From assembly GCF_023716465.1 (NCBI RefSeq), contig NZ_CP092415.1, positions 3,511,501 through 3,575,500 on the forward strand: 64,000 bases of DNA, in the 5' to 3' direction. This DNA is from Flagellimonas marinaquae (GTDB taxonomy: Bacteria; Bacteroidota; Bacteroidia; Flavobacteriales; Flavobacteriaceae). A program made the translations under genes and the position numbers. The notes beneath the pieces were generated by a model, which saw only the letters and a program-made list of their open reading frames with translations, was not told the DNA's origin and made no database searches. Positions within the stretch are counted from its first letter, which is position 1; every line of letters starts with the position of its first letter. Below are positions 32,060 through 40,499 of this stretch, one piece after another.

Positions 32060-34945
32060 AACCGGGTGCTGTGCCTCCCTTTTTGTCCCATCCATAATCT
32101 GATGCCTACAACTTGTGCCGTTCGCTGCGATCAAGGTCTCTTCCGAGCTCTTTGCTACCGCAGGGAACAATTTTAGACTGCCCACCTTCATGCTGGTCTC
32201 GTAATGTTCTTTTTCGTACCCAAAGGAACCTGCCATACCACAACATCCAGATGCTATTATCGTTACTTTGTAATTCTTGGGCAGGTTCAGCATATCAAAA
32301 GTTACTTTTTGGTTGCTCAATGCTTTTTGATGACAATGTCCATGTATTTTGATGGTCTTCTCCTCATCGGTAAAACTTTCGGATGTAATATGCCCTTCTG
32401 CAATTTCGGCTGCTAAGAATTCTTCAATCAAAAATGATTGGGAAGCCAACTTCCGTAATTGCTCCTTATCATCGTACAATCGCTGGTACTCATCCCTGAA
32501 CGATAGAATGGCCGATGGTTCCAACCCAACAATGGGTAGACCTCGGTTCAAAATATCCTTTAAACGCTCCATATTCTGGGCAACCAGTTTTTTCGCCTGT
32601 TTTAAATACCCTTTAGATAAATATGTCCTGCCACTTTCACCATAAAACAGTTCAACGTCGTAACCTAATTTGCACAACAGTTCAATCGCATCCTTACCTA
32701 CTTGGATATCCAAATATTTAACAAACTCATCTACATAAAGGATGACTTGTTTTTTGGAAAGGTCCGTGCGTTTTACCCGATGTTTTTTTAAATGCTTGGT
32801 AAAATTAAAACGACCTACTTCTGGCAAGCTTCGCTCTTGGGCTACCCCCGATGCTTTTTTGAGCAATGCACCCACCGATTTGGATTTGTACATCCAATTG
32901 GTAATGCCGGGCATTTTACTGCCCAATGCGTTCAATCGAGTGTTATGGGCGAACAACTTGCTCCGTAAAGAATATCCATTGGCTTCTTGATAATTGTACA
33001 GGAACTCGGCCTTAAGCGCGGCCACATCCACGTTACTGGGACATTCACTGGCACAAGCCTTACAACTCAAGCATAGATCGAATGCGGTTTTAAGCTCTTT
33101 ATGATCAAAACGATTGGTTTTTTGGGAATTGGTCAAAAATTCTCGCAAGGCATTGGCTCTTCCACGGGTTGTATGCCTTTCGTTTTTTGTTGCTTGGTAA
33201 CTTGGGCACATGGCTCCGCTCATATGATGACTCTTTCTGCAGTCGCCACTACCATTACATTTCTCCGCCGCTTTTAATATGCCCTCACTGTCCGAAAAGT
33301 CCATGAGCGTTTTTACCTCGGGCTCTTCACGGTCCACCTCGTACCGCAAAGATTCGTCCATGGCGTAGGCATCCACAATTTTACCGGGGTTTAAAATACC
33401 GTTGGGATCAAATAAGCTCTTTACTCTTTTTAATAATTGATAATTGGCCTCCCCGATCATTAAGGGAATAAACTCCGCACGTACAATCCCATCGCCGTGC
33501 TCCCCACTAAAACTACCTTGATATTTTTTGGTGAGTTTTGCCACATCGGTGGTTATGCTACGGAAAAGGACCACATCTTCGGATTTTTTCAAATTCAGAA
33601 TTGGTCGCAAATGCAGTTCGCCCGCACCCGCATGGGCGTAATAAACCGCACTTTGATCATAGCCTTTCATGATCTTGGTAAACTCTCCTATAAAATCCTT
33701 TAGATCCTCCAATGCCACGGCGGTATCCTCAATACAGGCAACAGCTTTTTTGTCGCCCACCATATTTCCCAAAAGTCCCAGACCAGCTTTGCGCAGTTCT
33801 ATGGCCTTATTGATGTCGTCCCCATAAAGAACAGGGCTGGCATAGCTCAACCCGGACTTTACGATGGTTTTCAAGAGTAATTCCAGCTGTTTTTCGAGAT
33901 CCTCCTCCGTTTCGGCCTTTACTTCCAACATTAAAATGGCTACAGGATCGCCATCCACAAAAAAACGGTTGGCCGATTGCGCCCTATTGTTTTTGGTACA
34001 GTCTAGAATCACTTTGTCCATCATTTCGCATAAATGGAGCTTGTGTTCCATTACTGGGGCCACATCCGCCAAACAATCTTCCAAGGTTTTATAATGCGTG
34101 GCCACCATAGCAGAAAACTGGGGAGGTAAGTCATCCAGTTGAAGTGTAACCTCGGTAGTAAAAGCCAAAGTTCCCTCGCTACCCGAAAGTAATTTACATA
34201 AATTGAATTCATCCGAGTCTTCGCCAAAAATGTTGTTCTTGAGCAATTCGTCCACCGCATACCCTGTATTTCTTCGATGTATACTGGGTTTCGGAAATTC
34301 TGCCTTTATGTTGCCCTGAATATCGGGATTGGAAAGCTCTTCATATAATTTGTGATAGATTCTTCCCTCAAGGGAATCAGTCTGTTTCTTTGCATCGAAT
34401 TCCTTTTTGGTGAGACTCGAAAAGTATGCCTCACTGCCATCGGACAAAATACATTGCATGGCCACCACTTTATCCCTTGTTACCCCATATTGTATCGATG
34501 TAGTCCCCGAGGAATTGTTCCCGACCATTCCCCCGATCATACAACGGTTGGAGGTTGAGGTATTTGGCCCAAAAAACAGGCCGAACGGTTTCAAATACTG
34601 ATTGAGCTCATCCCGAACCACACCAGGTTGTACGGTAACCTGCCTTTTCTCCTTGTTCAAACTAACTATCTTGGTAAGGTATCGGCTCACATCCACTACA
34701 ATGCCAGGACCCACGCACTGTCCGGCCAGAGACGTTCCTGCCGTTCGTGGTATGAGACCAACTTTGTTGGTATTGGCAAAATCAACCAGTACTTTTATAT
34801 CTTCCGCGTTTTTAGGATAGGCCACCGCCAACGGCAAAATGCGATAAACGGAGCCGTCGGTGGCATATAGGGCTTTACTTAAATCATCGAACAAGAGCTC
34901 GCCTTTCAAGTTTTGGGAAAGGTCTTTTAACAAATATTTATCCAA
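32030..34945 (-). CDS. FAD-linked oxidase fused to an iron-sulfur/CCG reductase (D-lactate/glycolate dehydrogenase-like)
   Basis: The product is 971 residues with three parts. An FAD-binding PCMH domain (about 20-265) contains IPRTAGTSLAGQCVGPGIVVD and GMVGNNSSGTTSIQYG. An FAD-oxidase C-terminal domain follows (to about 530, with GAGELHLRPILN and FSGEHGDGIVRAEF). The iron-sulfur domain (about 545-660) has C-x5-C-type and C-x2-C-x2-C-x3-CP clusters (CNGSGDCR and CLSCKACASECPS). The tail is a CCG-like domain (GHCHQKAL, ASGCCGMAGSFGYE). The fusion resembles D-2-hydroxyacid dehydrogenases linked to the respiratory chain. The substrate is uncertain. No other subunit is nearby, consistent with a self-contained enzyme. 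Confidence 0.92.
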   Translation of the reverse strand: MDKYLLKDLSQNLKGELLFDDLSKALYATDGSVYRILPLAVAYPKNAEDIKVLVDFANTNKVGLIPRTAGTSLAGQCVGPGIVVDVSRYLTKIVSLNKEKRQVTVQPGVVRDELNQYLKPFGLFFGPNTSTSNRCMIGGMVGNNSSGTTSIQYGVTRDKVVAMQCILSDGSEAYFSSLTKKEFDAKKQTDSLEGRIYHKLYEELSNPDIQGNIKAEFPKPSIHRRNTGYAVDELLKNNIFGEDSDEFNLCKLLSGSEGTLAFTTEVTLQLDDLPPQFSAMVATHYKTLEDCLADVAPVMEHKLHLCEMMDKVILDCTKNNRAQSANRFFVDGDPVAILMLEVKAETEEDLEKQLELLLKTIVKSGLSYASPVLYGDDINKAIELRKAGLGLLGNMVGDKKAVACIEDTAVALEDLKDFIGEFTKIMKGYDQSAVYYAHAGAGELHLRPILNLKKSEDVVLFRSITTDVAKLTKKYQGSFSGEHGDGIVRAEFIPLMIGEANYQLLKRVKSLFDPNGILNPGKIVDAYAMDESLRYEVDREEPEVKTLMDFSDSEGILKAAEKCNGSGDCRKSHHMSGAMCPSYQATKNERHTTRGRANALREFLTNSQKTNRFDHKELKTAFDLCLSCKACASECPSNVDVAALKAEFLYNYQEANGYSLRSKLFAHNTRLNALGSKMPGITNWMYKSKSVGALLKKASGVAQERSLPEVGRFNFTKHLKKHRVKRTDLSKKQVILYVDEFVKYLDIQVGKDAIELLCKLGYDVELFYGESGRTYLSKGYLKQAKKLVAQNMERLKDILNRGLPIVGLEPSAILSFRDEYQRLYDDKEQLRKLASQSFLIEEFLAAEIAEGHITSESFTDEEKTIKIHGHCHQKALSNQKVTFDMLNLPKNYKVTIIASGCCGMAGSFGYEKEHYETSMKVGSLKLFPAVAKSSEETLIAANGTSCRHQIMDGTKREAQHPVSILRQALVI

Positions 34946-35033
34946 TTTGGAATACTTTTTGGGAACTAAAAATGTTTTTCAATCGTAAATCTAGTACAAA
35001 ACTATCTCTAATTTTTAACTTAACGAGAACCTC

Positions 35034-35528
35034 ATGAAGATTACCACATTATTTTCTGTATTTATTTTGTTTGTTACAGCAAACCTTAGCGCTCAAAATA
35101 TATCCGAACATGCACTTGGCCTAAGATTGGGCGATAGTGATGGTTTTGGTGCCGAAATATCCTATCAAAAATCCATCGGGCGTTACAACAGGGCCGAATT
35201 TGACCTAGGTTGGAGGGACAGTAGGGATTTTGACGCCTTTAAACTTACAGGCGTTTACCAATGGGTGCATCAACTGGATGGAAACTTTAACTGGTACTAT
35301 GGTGTAGGTGGAGGACTGGGAAGCGTTGATTTTGATTATCCCGGATTTGACGAGGACAACGACGGCCTTTTTGTTTTTGCAGCAGGTGATATCGGGATTG
35401 AATACGACTTTGATATCCCCTTGTTGCTATCCTTGGATTTTAGACCGGAAATAGGCCTTATAGGGTACGATGGCTTTGATAACGATTTTGATTTTGATAT
35501 TGCGCTTGGAATCCGCTATCAGTTCTAA
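35034..35528 (+). CDS. Small exported outer-membrane-barrel-like protein
   Basis: The product has 164 residues: a signal peptide (about 1-20, ending ANLSAQN), then alternating hydrophobic/polar strands with turns rich in D and G (LGLRLGDSDGFGAEISYQKSI, AEFDLGWRDSRDF, GVGGGLGSVDFDYPGFDEDNDG), ending in a C-terminal aromatic strand IALGIRYQF. A terminal phenylalanine after alternating residues is the usual sign of an outer-membrane beta-barrel recognised by the BAM complex. I do not recognise a named family. The gene ends at a terminator and is transcribed away from the FAD oxidoreductase gene. Confidence 0.75.
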   Translation: MKITTLFSVFILFVTANLSAQNISEHALGLRLGDSDGFGAEISYQKSIGRYNRAEFDLGWRDSRDFDAFKLTGVYQWVHQLDGNFNWYYGVGGGLGSVDFDYPGFDEDNDGLFVFAAGDIGIEYDFDIPLLLSLDFRPEIGLIGYDGFDNDFDFDIALGIRYQF

Positions 35529-35545
35529 TTAAGAAAATTTTACCA

Positions 35546-35584
35546 AAAACCCTTGACCCATCCAATAGCCAAGGGTTTTTTTTT
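35546..35584 (+). terminator. Intrinsic terminator after the small barrel protein
   Basis: AAACCCTTG and CAAGGGTTT are inverted repeats separated by a loop of 13 bases, followed by a run of Ts (35576-35584). Confidence 0.8.
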
Positions 35585-35626
35585 GCCATAAGTATTGAAT
35601 ACCTTAGCGGACTTAAACAATTAAAC

Positions 35627-36742
35627 ATGAAAAAATTATTTGTTCTATCCTTAGTGGCCGTATTTATAGCTTCCTGTAAATCAGACCCAAAAGGATATAC
35701 ATTGAGTGGTACCATAACCGGGGAAACCGAAAACGGCACCCAAATATTTTTAAAGACCACGGATTCCCTAAATCAATTGGTGGACATTGACACCGTAAAA
35801 GTGGAGAATGGACTTTTTAGTTTTACCGGAAATCAAGTGGAGCCAAAAATGCACTATATTTTTGTTGACCAACTTCGCGGCAATGTCCCCGTGATCGTAG
35901 AGAACGGATCTATTGAGGTAAAGTTCCAAAAGGACAGTATTGATCAAGCTCAGATCAAGGGCACAGAACAAAACGACATGTTCATGGACTTTCTAACGGA
36001 AACCCGCAAACTTTCGCAGCGAGCAAGATCCATGCAGGACGATATGCGCGTAGCTGCACAACAGAGGGATACTGCAACGGTAACCGCTTTGCGCGAGGAA
36101 TTCATCGAATTCCAAGAGGACGCTAGAAATTTCAACACCACCTACGCCAAAGAGCATCCCAATGCCTACGTATCCGTATTGATCATTGGAAACTTATTGG
36201 CCACCAAAACATTGCCCGTTGAGGAAATCCGTTCCATGTTCGAAGCGCTCTCCCCAGAAATGAAGGCGACCGAGCCCGGAAAACAGATTGCAGAACAGTT
36301 GGAAAACTTAAAGTCCACTCAAATAGGCTCGATAGCTCCAGATTTTTCTGCCCCAACGCCTTCCGGCGATGTATTGGCCCTCAGCGATGTAACAAGCAAT
36401 GCCAAACTTACCTTGGTCGATTTTTGGGCAGCATGGTGCAGACCTTGTAGGGCAGAAAATCCAAATATTGTGGCGGTGTACAAAAAATACCGCGAAAAGG
36501 GTTTCGATGTTCTGGGGGTATCCTTGGACAACAATGCGGACCATTGGAACCAAGCCATCCAATCCGACGGATTGGAATGGAACCATATTTCCAACCTACA
36601 ACGTTTCCAAGATCCTATTGCCCGATTGTACAATATCAACGCAATCCCTGCAGCATTTTTATTGGATGATAAAGGGGTTATAGTGGCAAGAGACCTTAGA
36701 GGTCCAGCGCTGGAAGAAAAAGTATCGGAACTGCTCAATTAA
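35627..36742 (+). CDS. TlpA-like thiol-disulfide oxidoreductase lipoprotein with DUF4369 domain
   Basis: The product has 371 residues. The lipoprotein signal contains FIASCKSD (cysteine 17). A DUF4369-type beta domain (about 22-115: YTLSGTITGETENGTQIFLKT) is followed by a helical linker. A thioredoxin-fold AhpC/TSA domain comes next (about 230-371) with active site W-A-A-W-C271-R-P-C274 and the cis-proline motif NINAIPAAFLLD. It is anchored in the periplasm, where such proteins reduce disulfides, for example for cytochrome c maturation. The gene ends in a terminator shared with the convergent rhomboid gene. Confidence 0.92.
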   Translation: MKKLFVLSLVAVFIASCKSDPKGYTLSGTITGETENGTQIFLKTTDSLNQLVDIDTVKVENGLFSFTGNQVEPKMHYIFVDQLRGNVPVIVENGSIEVKFQKDSIDQAQIKGTEQNDMFMDFLTETRKLSQRARSMQDDMRVAAQQRDTATVTALREEFIEFQEDARNFNTTYAKEHPNAYVSVLIIGNLLATKTLPVEEIRSMFEALSPEMKATEPGKQIAEQLENLKSTQIGSIAPDFSAPTPSGDVLALSDVTSNAKLTLVDFWAAWCRPCRAENPNIVAVYKKYREKGFDVLGVSLDNNADHWNQAIQSDGLEWNHISNLQRFQDPIARLYNINAIPAAFLLDDKGVIVARDLRGPALEEKVSELLN

Positions 36743-36771
36743 TAATTGAGTCGACAAAGCGCAAAAAAATA

Positions 36772-36801
36772 AAAGCCTGGATTGTTCCAGGCTTTTTTTT
36801 T
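36772..36801. terminator. Bidirectional terminator between the TlpA-like and rhomboid genes
   Basis: The 10-base arms AAAGCCTGGA (36772-36781) and TCCAGGCTTT (36786-36795) flank a 4-base loop, with a run of nine Ts on the plus strand. The minus strand also ends in a T-rich run, so the hairpin can serve both genes. Confidence 0.85.
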
Positions 36802-36807
36802 ATTGAA

Positions 36808-37458
36808 TTATATTTTGCCCAATTTCTCCAGAACAAAAAGAATAACTATAGGAATGGCCAAAAGAACAACAATCAATGTATCCGTAACAAAAAGTTCGGG
36901 CCTAAAAAGCAAAGTGGTCGCATACCCTCCCACGGCACCACCAAAGTGCGCGGTATGCCCTATGTTGCCGTGCCTGCTCTTCATCCCATAAATGGAGTAC
37001 AATAGATAAGCTATGCCCAGTACGTAGGCTGGCAATGGTATCGGGATAAACATTATTCCCAATTGCATATCCGGATTAAGAAGAATGGCAGCATACAAAA
37101 CACCCATTACCGCTCCACTGGCACCAACGGCACTATAAAACGGTTCGTTTTTATGGAAAAACAGCGCCAAAAGACTCCCGGCGAACAAACTCACAAAATA
37201 AATGATCAAAAACTTTCCCGATCCCAACCAACTTATAACCACCGGGGCAAAAAAATACAAGGTGAACATATTCAGGAACAAATGAGATACATCCACATGT
37301 AAAAATCCAGATGAGACCATTCTTTCCTTTTGTCCAGCCTGAATTGCACTGATACTGAACTTATACCGATCAAAGAAAGCCATACTATTGAATCCTCGGA
37401 TGGATACCAAAACATTGGCTGCCATTATAACAATGGTCGCAATATGTAAATTGAGCAT
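36808..37458 (-). CDS. Rhomboid intramembrane serine protease
   Basis: The product has 216 residues and six membrane helices (PF01694). The catalytic serine S114 lies in VGASGAVMGVL and the catalytic histidine H171 in HTAHFGGAVGGY. FLHVDVSHLFLNMFTLYFF is the typical second helix (with the H and N residues), and the R-x-F-like loop follows helix 1. It cleaves transmembrane proteins within the membrane. The substrates are unknown. The start ATG is at 37458, and the divergent LpxL-like gene begins 54 bases away. Confidence 0.92.
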   Translation of the reverse strand: MLNLHIATIVIMAANVLVSIRGFNSMAFFDRYKFSISAIQAGQKERMVSSGFLHVDVSHLFLNMFTLYFFAPVVISWLGSGKFLIIYFVSLFAGSLLALFFHKNEPFYSAVGASGAVMGVLYAAILLNPDMQLGIMFIPIPLPAYVLGIAYLLYSIYGMKSRHGNIGHTAHFGGAVGGYATTLLFRPELFVTDTLIVVLLAIPIVILFVLEKLGKI

Positions 37459-37487
37459 GTAAACAAAGGTTTGGGTTCAAATATAGC

Positions 37488-37495
37488 TATATTTG
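37488..37495 (+). promoter_or_regulatory. -7 promoter element of the acyltransferase gene
   Basis: TATATTTG matches TAnnTTTG, 17 bases upstream of the ATG at 37512. Confidence 0.6.
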
Positions 37496-37511
37496 CAGAC
37501 AAGAATAGTCT

Positions 37512-38402
37512 ATGCAGCTGGTAGTTTATATCCTTGTTTATCCTTTGCTCTGGTTGATTTCCAGACTTCCCTTTAAAATTATATATTTTATTTCCGATGG
37601 CATATATGTGCTGCTCTATAAAGTAATCGGCTATCGTAAAAAAGTAGTCCGCGGCAACTTAAAATTAGTGTTTCCAGATAAATCGGACGCTGAACGGATC
37701 TTGATAGAGAAAAAGTTCTACCAGCATATGTGCGATATGTTCTTGGAAATGATCAAGACCATGGGCATTTCCAACAAACAACTTCAACAACGGTTTACTT
37801 TTTCCAATTTGGAAGTATTGCATCAGCTCGAAGCAAAGAACAAAAGCATAATACTCATGTTCCCACATTATGCCAGTTGGGAATGGGTAATTGCGCTAGA
37901 TGCCCACATTGCCTCAAAAGGATATGCCATCTATCAAAAAATAGGCAATAGGTATTTTGATAAATTGGTCAGGGACATCCGGGAGAAATTCGGCACTACA
38001 TTGATCACCACCAAGGATACCCGGGATATTGTGGCCCAAAATAAAAAGGAAGGTAATTTAAGCATGTACGGTATTTTGAGCGATCAATCCCCAATGATAA
38101 AAAAGGCTTTGTTGTGGACCCCTTTTATGGGTATTACCGTTCCGGCGCATACAGGTGCGGAGATGCTGTGCAAAAAATTGGACCTACCGGCCGTATATTT
38201 AAAAGTGAGCAAGGAAAAACGTGGTCACTACAGCGGTACCTTTTCTTTAATTACCGAAAATCCAAAAGAAATGGAAGAGTTTGCGCTTACCAAAGCATTC
38301 TTGGCCCTTGTTGAAGAATCCATAAACGAAGCGCCCGAATATTACTTTTGGACCCACAAACGCTGGAAACACAAGGACAAGATGCCCCAAAAGTTCCAAT
38401 AG
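37512..38402 (+). CDS. Lipid A acyltransferase (LpxL/HtrB family)
   Basis: The product has 296 residues (PF03279). A membrane-anchoring N-terminus (about 1-30) precedes a segment of the H-x4-E/D type. Instead of the usual HxxxxE after the helix, the sequence here reads FPHYASWEW (H-Y-A-S-W-E, about residues 118-125), which keeps the H-x4-E spacing. Later come DQSPMIKKALLWTPFMGITVPAHTGAEMLCKK and a C-terminal APEYYFWTHKRWKH motif. It transfers fatty acids to the lipid A precursor at the inner membrane. It converges with glmM at its 3' end. Confidence 0.92.
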   Translation: MQLVVYILVYPLLWLISRLPFKIIYFISDGIYVLLYKVIGYRKKVVRGNLKLVFPDKSDAERILIEKKFYQHMCDMFLEMIKTMGISNKQLQQRFTFSNLEVLHQLEAKNKSIILMFPHYASWEWVIALDAHIASKGYAIYQKIGNRYFDKLVRDIREKFGTTLITTKDTRDIVAQNKKEGNLSMYGILSDQSPMIKKALLWTPFMGITVPAHTGAEMLCKKLDLPAVYLKVSKEKRGHYSGTFSLITENPKEMEEFALTKAFLALVEESINEAPEYYFWTHKRWKHKDKMPQKFQ

Positions 38403-38425
38403 GGATGCAATTGGGTGTCGGCGTT

Positions 38426-39814
38426 CTAAATTCCCGCCTCCACTTTTATTTCACCAATGATTCTATCTGCCAAGGCATCGGCTTCTTCCTGTGATTTAGC
38501 CTCCGTATAAATTCGTATTATCGGTTCCGTGTTGGACTTTCTCAGGTGCACCCAATTTTCTGGAAAATCAATCTTGACTCCATCGATCGTGGATACCTCT
38601 TCATCTTTATATTTATTGAACATGGCCTCCAAAAGGGCATCCACATCCAGATCGGGAGTCAATTGTATCTTCTTTTTACTCATAAAATAGCTGGGGTAAC
38701 TGGCCTTGAGTTCGGCAACGGTTCCTCCACGCTCAGACATCAACATCAAGAACAACGCTGTTCCCACCAATGCATCTCGCCCATAATGACTCTCTGGGTA
38801 AATAATTCCTCCATTGCCCTCTCCTCCTATAATGGCATTGTTTGCCTTCATCTTGGTCACCACGTTCACCTCTCCAACGGCTGCTGCTTCATATGTTCCT
38901 CCGTGTTTTTCGGTAATATCGCGCAGAGCTCTTGAAGACGACAAGTTGGAAACTGTATTCCCTTTGGTCTTGGATAGCACATAATCCGCGCAGGCGACCA
39001 AGGTATATTCTTCCCCGAACATTTCGCCATCATTACTTATAAAGGCCAAACGGTCCACATCTGGGTCCACCACAATGCCAAAATCGGCTTTTTCCTCCAC
39101 TACTTTTTTACAAATGTCACCCAAATGCTCTTTTAGTGGTTCAGGGTTGTGCGGAAAGTGCCCCGTGGGATCGCAATAGAGTTTCACTACTTCTACGCCC
39201 AATTCTTCCAATAGTTTGGGGATAGCAATGCCCCCTGTTGAATTTACACCGTCCACAACAACTTTAAAACCGGCTTTTTTAATGGTCTCCGCATCCACCA
39301 AAGGTAATTCCAAGACTTCATCAATATGGATATCGATATACGAATCATTCTTTGTGATCTCACCCAGATTGTCCACTTCAGCAAATTCAAAATCCTCTTT
39401 TTCCGCTAAAGCCAATATTTTGGCTCCTTGTTCTGCATCCAAAAACTCCCCTCTTTCGTTCAACAACTTAAGAGCGTTCCATTGTTTTGGGTTATGGCTT
39501 GCTGTTAAAATAATTCCCCCGTCAGCTTTTTCCAATGGAACCGCTATTTCTACAGTGGGCGTAGTAGAAAGACCCAAATCAATCACATCGATGCCCAGAC
39601 CAACCAATGTGGAAACCACCAAATTCTGGATCATTTCCCCGGACAATCGGGCATCCCTGCCAATTACGACTTTCAAATGTTTCTTGTTGGCATACGATTT
39701 TAACCAAGTACCGTAAGCTGCAGCAAATTTAACCGCATCTACAGGAGTAAGGTTGTCGTTTGTGTTTCCTCCAATGGTTCCTCGTATTCCAGAAATTGAT
39801 TTGATCAGTGTCAT
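38426..39814 (-). CDS. glmM: Phosphoglucosamine mutase
   Basis: The product has 462 residues. The phosphohexomutase domains show the phospho-serine loop TASHNPKQWNALKL with S106, the metal-binding DPDVDRLAF (near residue 250), the sugar-specificity loop GEGNGGIIYPESHYGRD, and the C-terminal phosphate loop RKSNTEPIIRIYTEA. The start motif SISGIRGTIGG is normal. It converts glucosamine-6-phosphate to glucosamine-1-phosphate for UDP-GlcNAc, peptidoglycan and lipid A. The broader name phosphomutase (PMM/PGM) is possible, but the GlmM-type loops fit best. Confidence 0.93.
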   Translation of the reverse strand: MTLIKSISGIRGTIGGNTNDNLTPVDAVKFAAAYGTWLKSYANKKHLKVVIGRDARLSGEMIQNLVVSTLVGLGIDVIDLGLSTTPTVEIAVPLEKADGGIILTASHNPKQWNALKLLNERGEFLDAEQGAKILALAEKEDFEFAEVDNLGEITKNDSYIDIHIDEVLELPLVDAETIKKAGFKVVVDGVNSTGGIAIPKLLEELGVEVVKLYCDPTGHFPHNPEPLKEHLGDICKKVVEEKADFGIVVDPDVDRLAFISNDGEMFGEEYTLVACADYVLSKTKGNTVSNLSSSRALRDITEKHGGTYEAAAVGEVNVVTKMKANNAIIGGEGNGGIIYPESHYGRDALVGTALFLMLMSERGGTVAELKASYPSYFMSKKKIQLTPDLDVDALLEAMFNKYKDEEVSTIDGVKIDFPENWVHLRKSNTEPIIRIYTEAKSQEEADALADRIIGEIKVEAGI

Positions 39815-39834
39815 AATTGTTAAAAAAGTTTTTG

Positions 39835-39842
39835 CAAATATA
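39835..39842 (-). promoter_or_regulatory. -7 promoter element of glmM
   Basis: The minus strand reads TATATTTG, 20 bases upstream of the glmM start codon at 39814. Confidence 0.6.
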
Positions 39843-39905
39843 GTGGGGCATATCCGATTCCATGTTTTGAATTTGTAAATTTCGACAGAAAAGGAATTTG
39901 TCCCG

Positions 39906-40499
39906 ATGAACTTCTTAGCACATATCTACTTATCTTTTGATGACCCGGAAATTACCTTGGGCAATTTTTTTGCCGACCATATCCGTGGAAATAAATTCAA
40001 ACACTTTCCCGATAGAATTCAAAAAGGGATTCTATTGCACAGGGAAATCGACACCTTTACGGATGCCCACCCCATTGCTAAACAAAGCAGCAAACGGCTT
40101 CATAAAAACTATCATCATTACAGCAGGGTCATCGTCGATATCTATTATGATCATTTCCTCGCCAAAAATTGGGACAATTATTCCAACGTACCCCTAGCTG
40201 AATATGTAGAAGGGTTTTATGACTTATTGGGCGATAATTACGATATCTTGCCCATTGCCACCAAACGAATGATGCCCTATATGATCGCGGACAACTGGTT
40301 GCTCAACTATGCCAACCTCGAAGGCATTGAACGCGTACTCAATGGTATGAACCGACGTACCAAGAACAAGTCCAGAATGAATTTTGCCATTTTAGATCTG
40401 GAGGAATACTATGCAGAGTTCGAAAATGAATTCTGCTCTTTTTTTGAAGAATTGATTACCTTTTCCAAACAAAAATTTAATGCTCTATGCGAAAACTGA
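39906..40499 (+). CDS. Acyl carrier protein phosphodiesterase
   Basis: The product has 197 residues of the AcpH family (PF04336), recognised by MNFLAHIYLSFDDPEITLGNFFADHIRGN at the start, GILLHREIDTFTDAHPI, and HYSRVIVDIYYDHFLAKNWDNY. Metal ligands of the HD-like fold are expected at H6, D26, H50 and D54 type positions in these motifs. It removes the 4'-phosphopantetheine arm from acyl carrier protein. The ggt gene starts within its last 13 bases (ATG at 40487), so the two are translationally coupled. Confidence 0.9.
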   Translation: MNFLAHIYLSFDDPEITLGNFFADHIRGNKFKHFPDRIQKGILLHREIDTFTDAHPIAKQSSKRLHKNYHHYSRVIVDIYYDHFLAKNWDNYSNVPLAEYVEGFYDLLGDNYDILPIATKRMMPYMIADNWLLNYANLEGIERVLNGMNRRTKNKSRMNFAILDLEEYYAEFENEFCSFFEELITFSKQKFNALCEN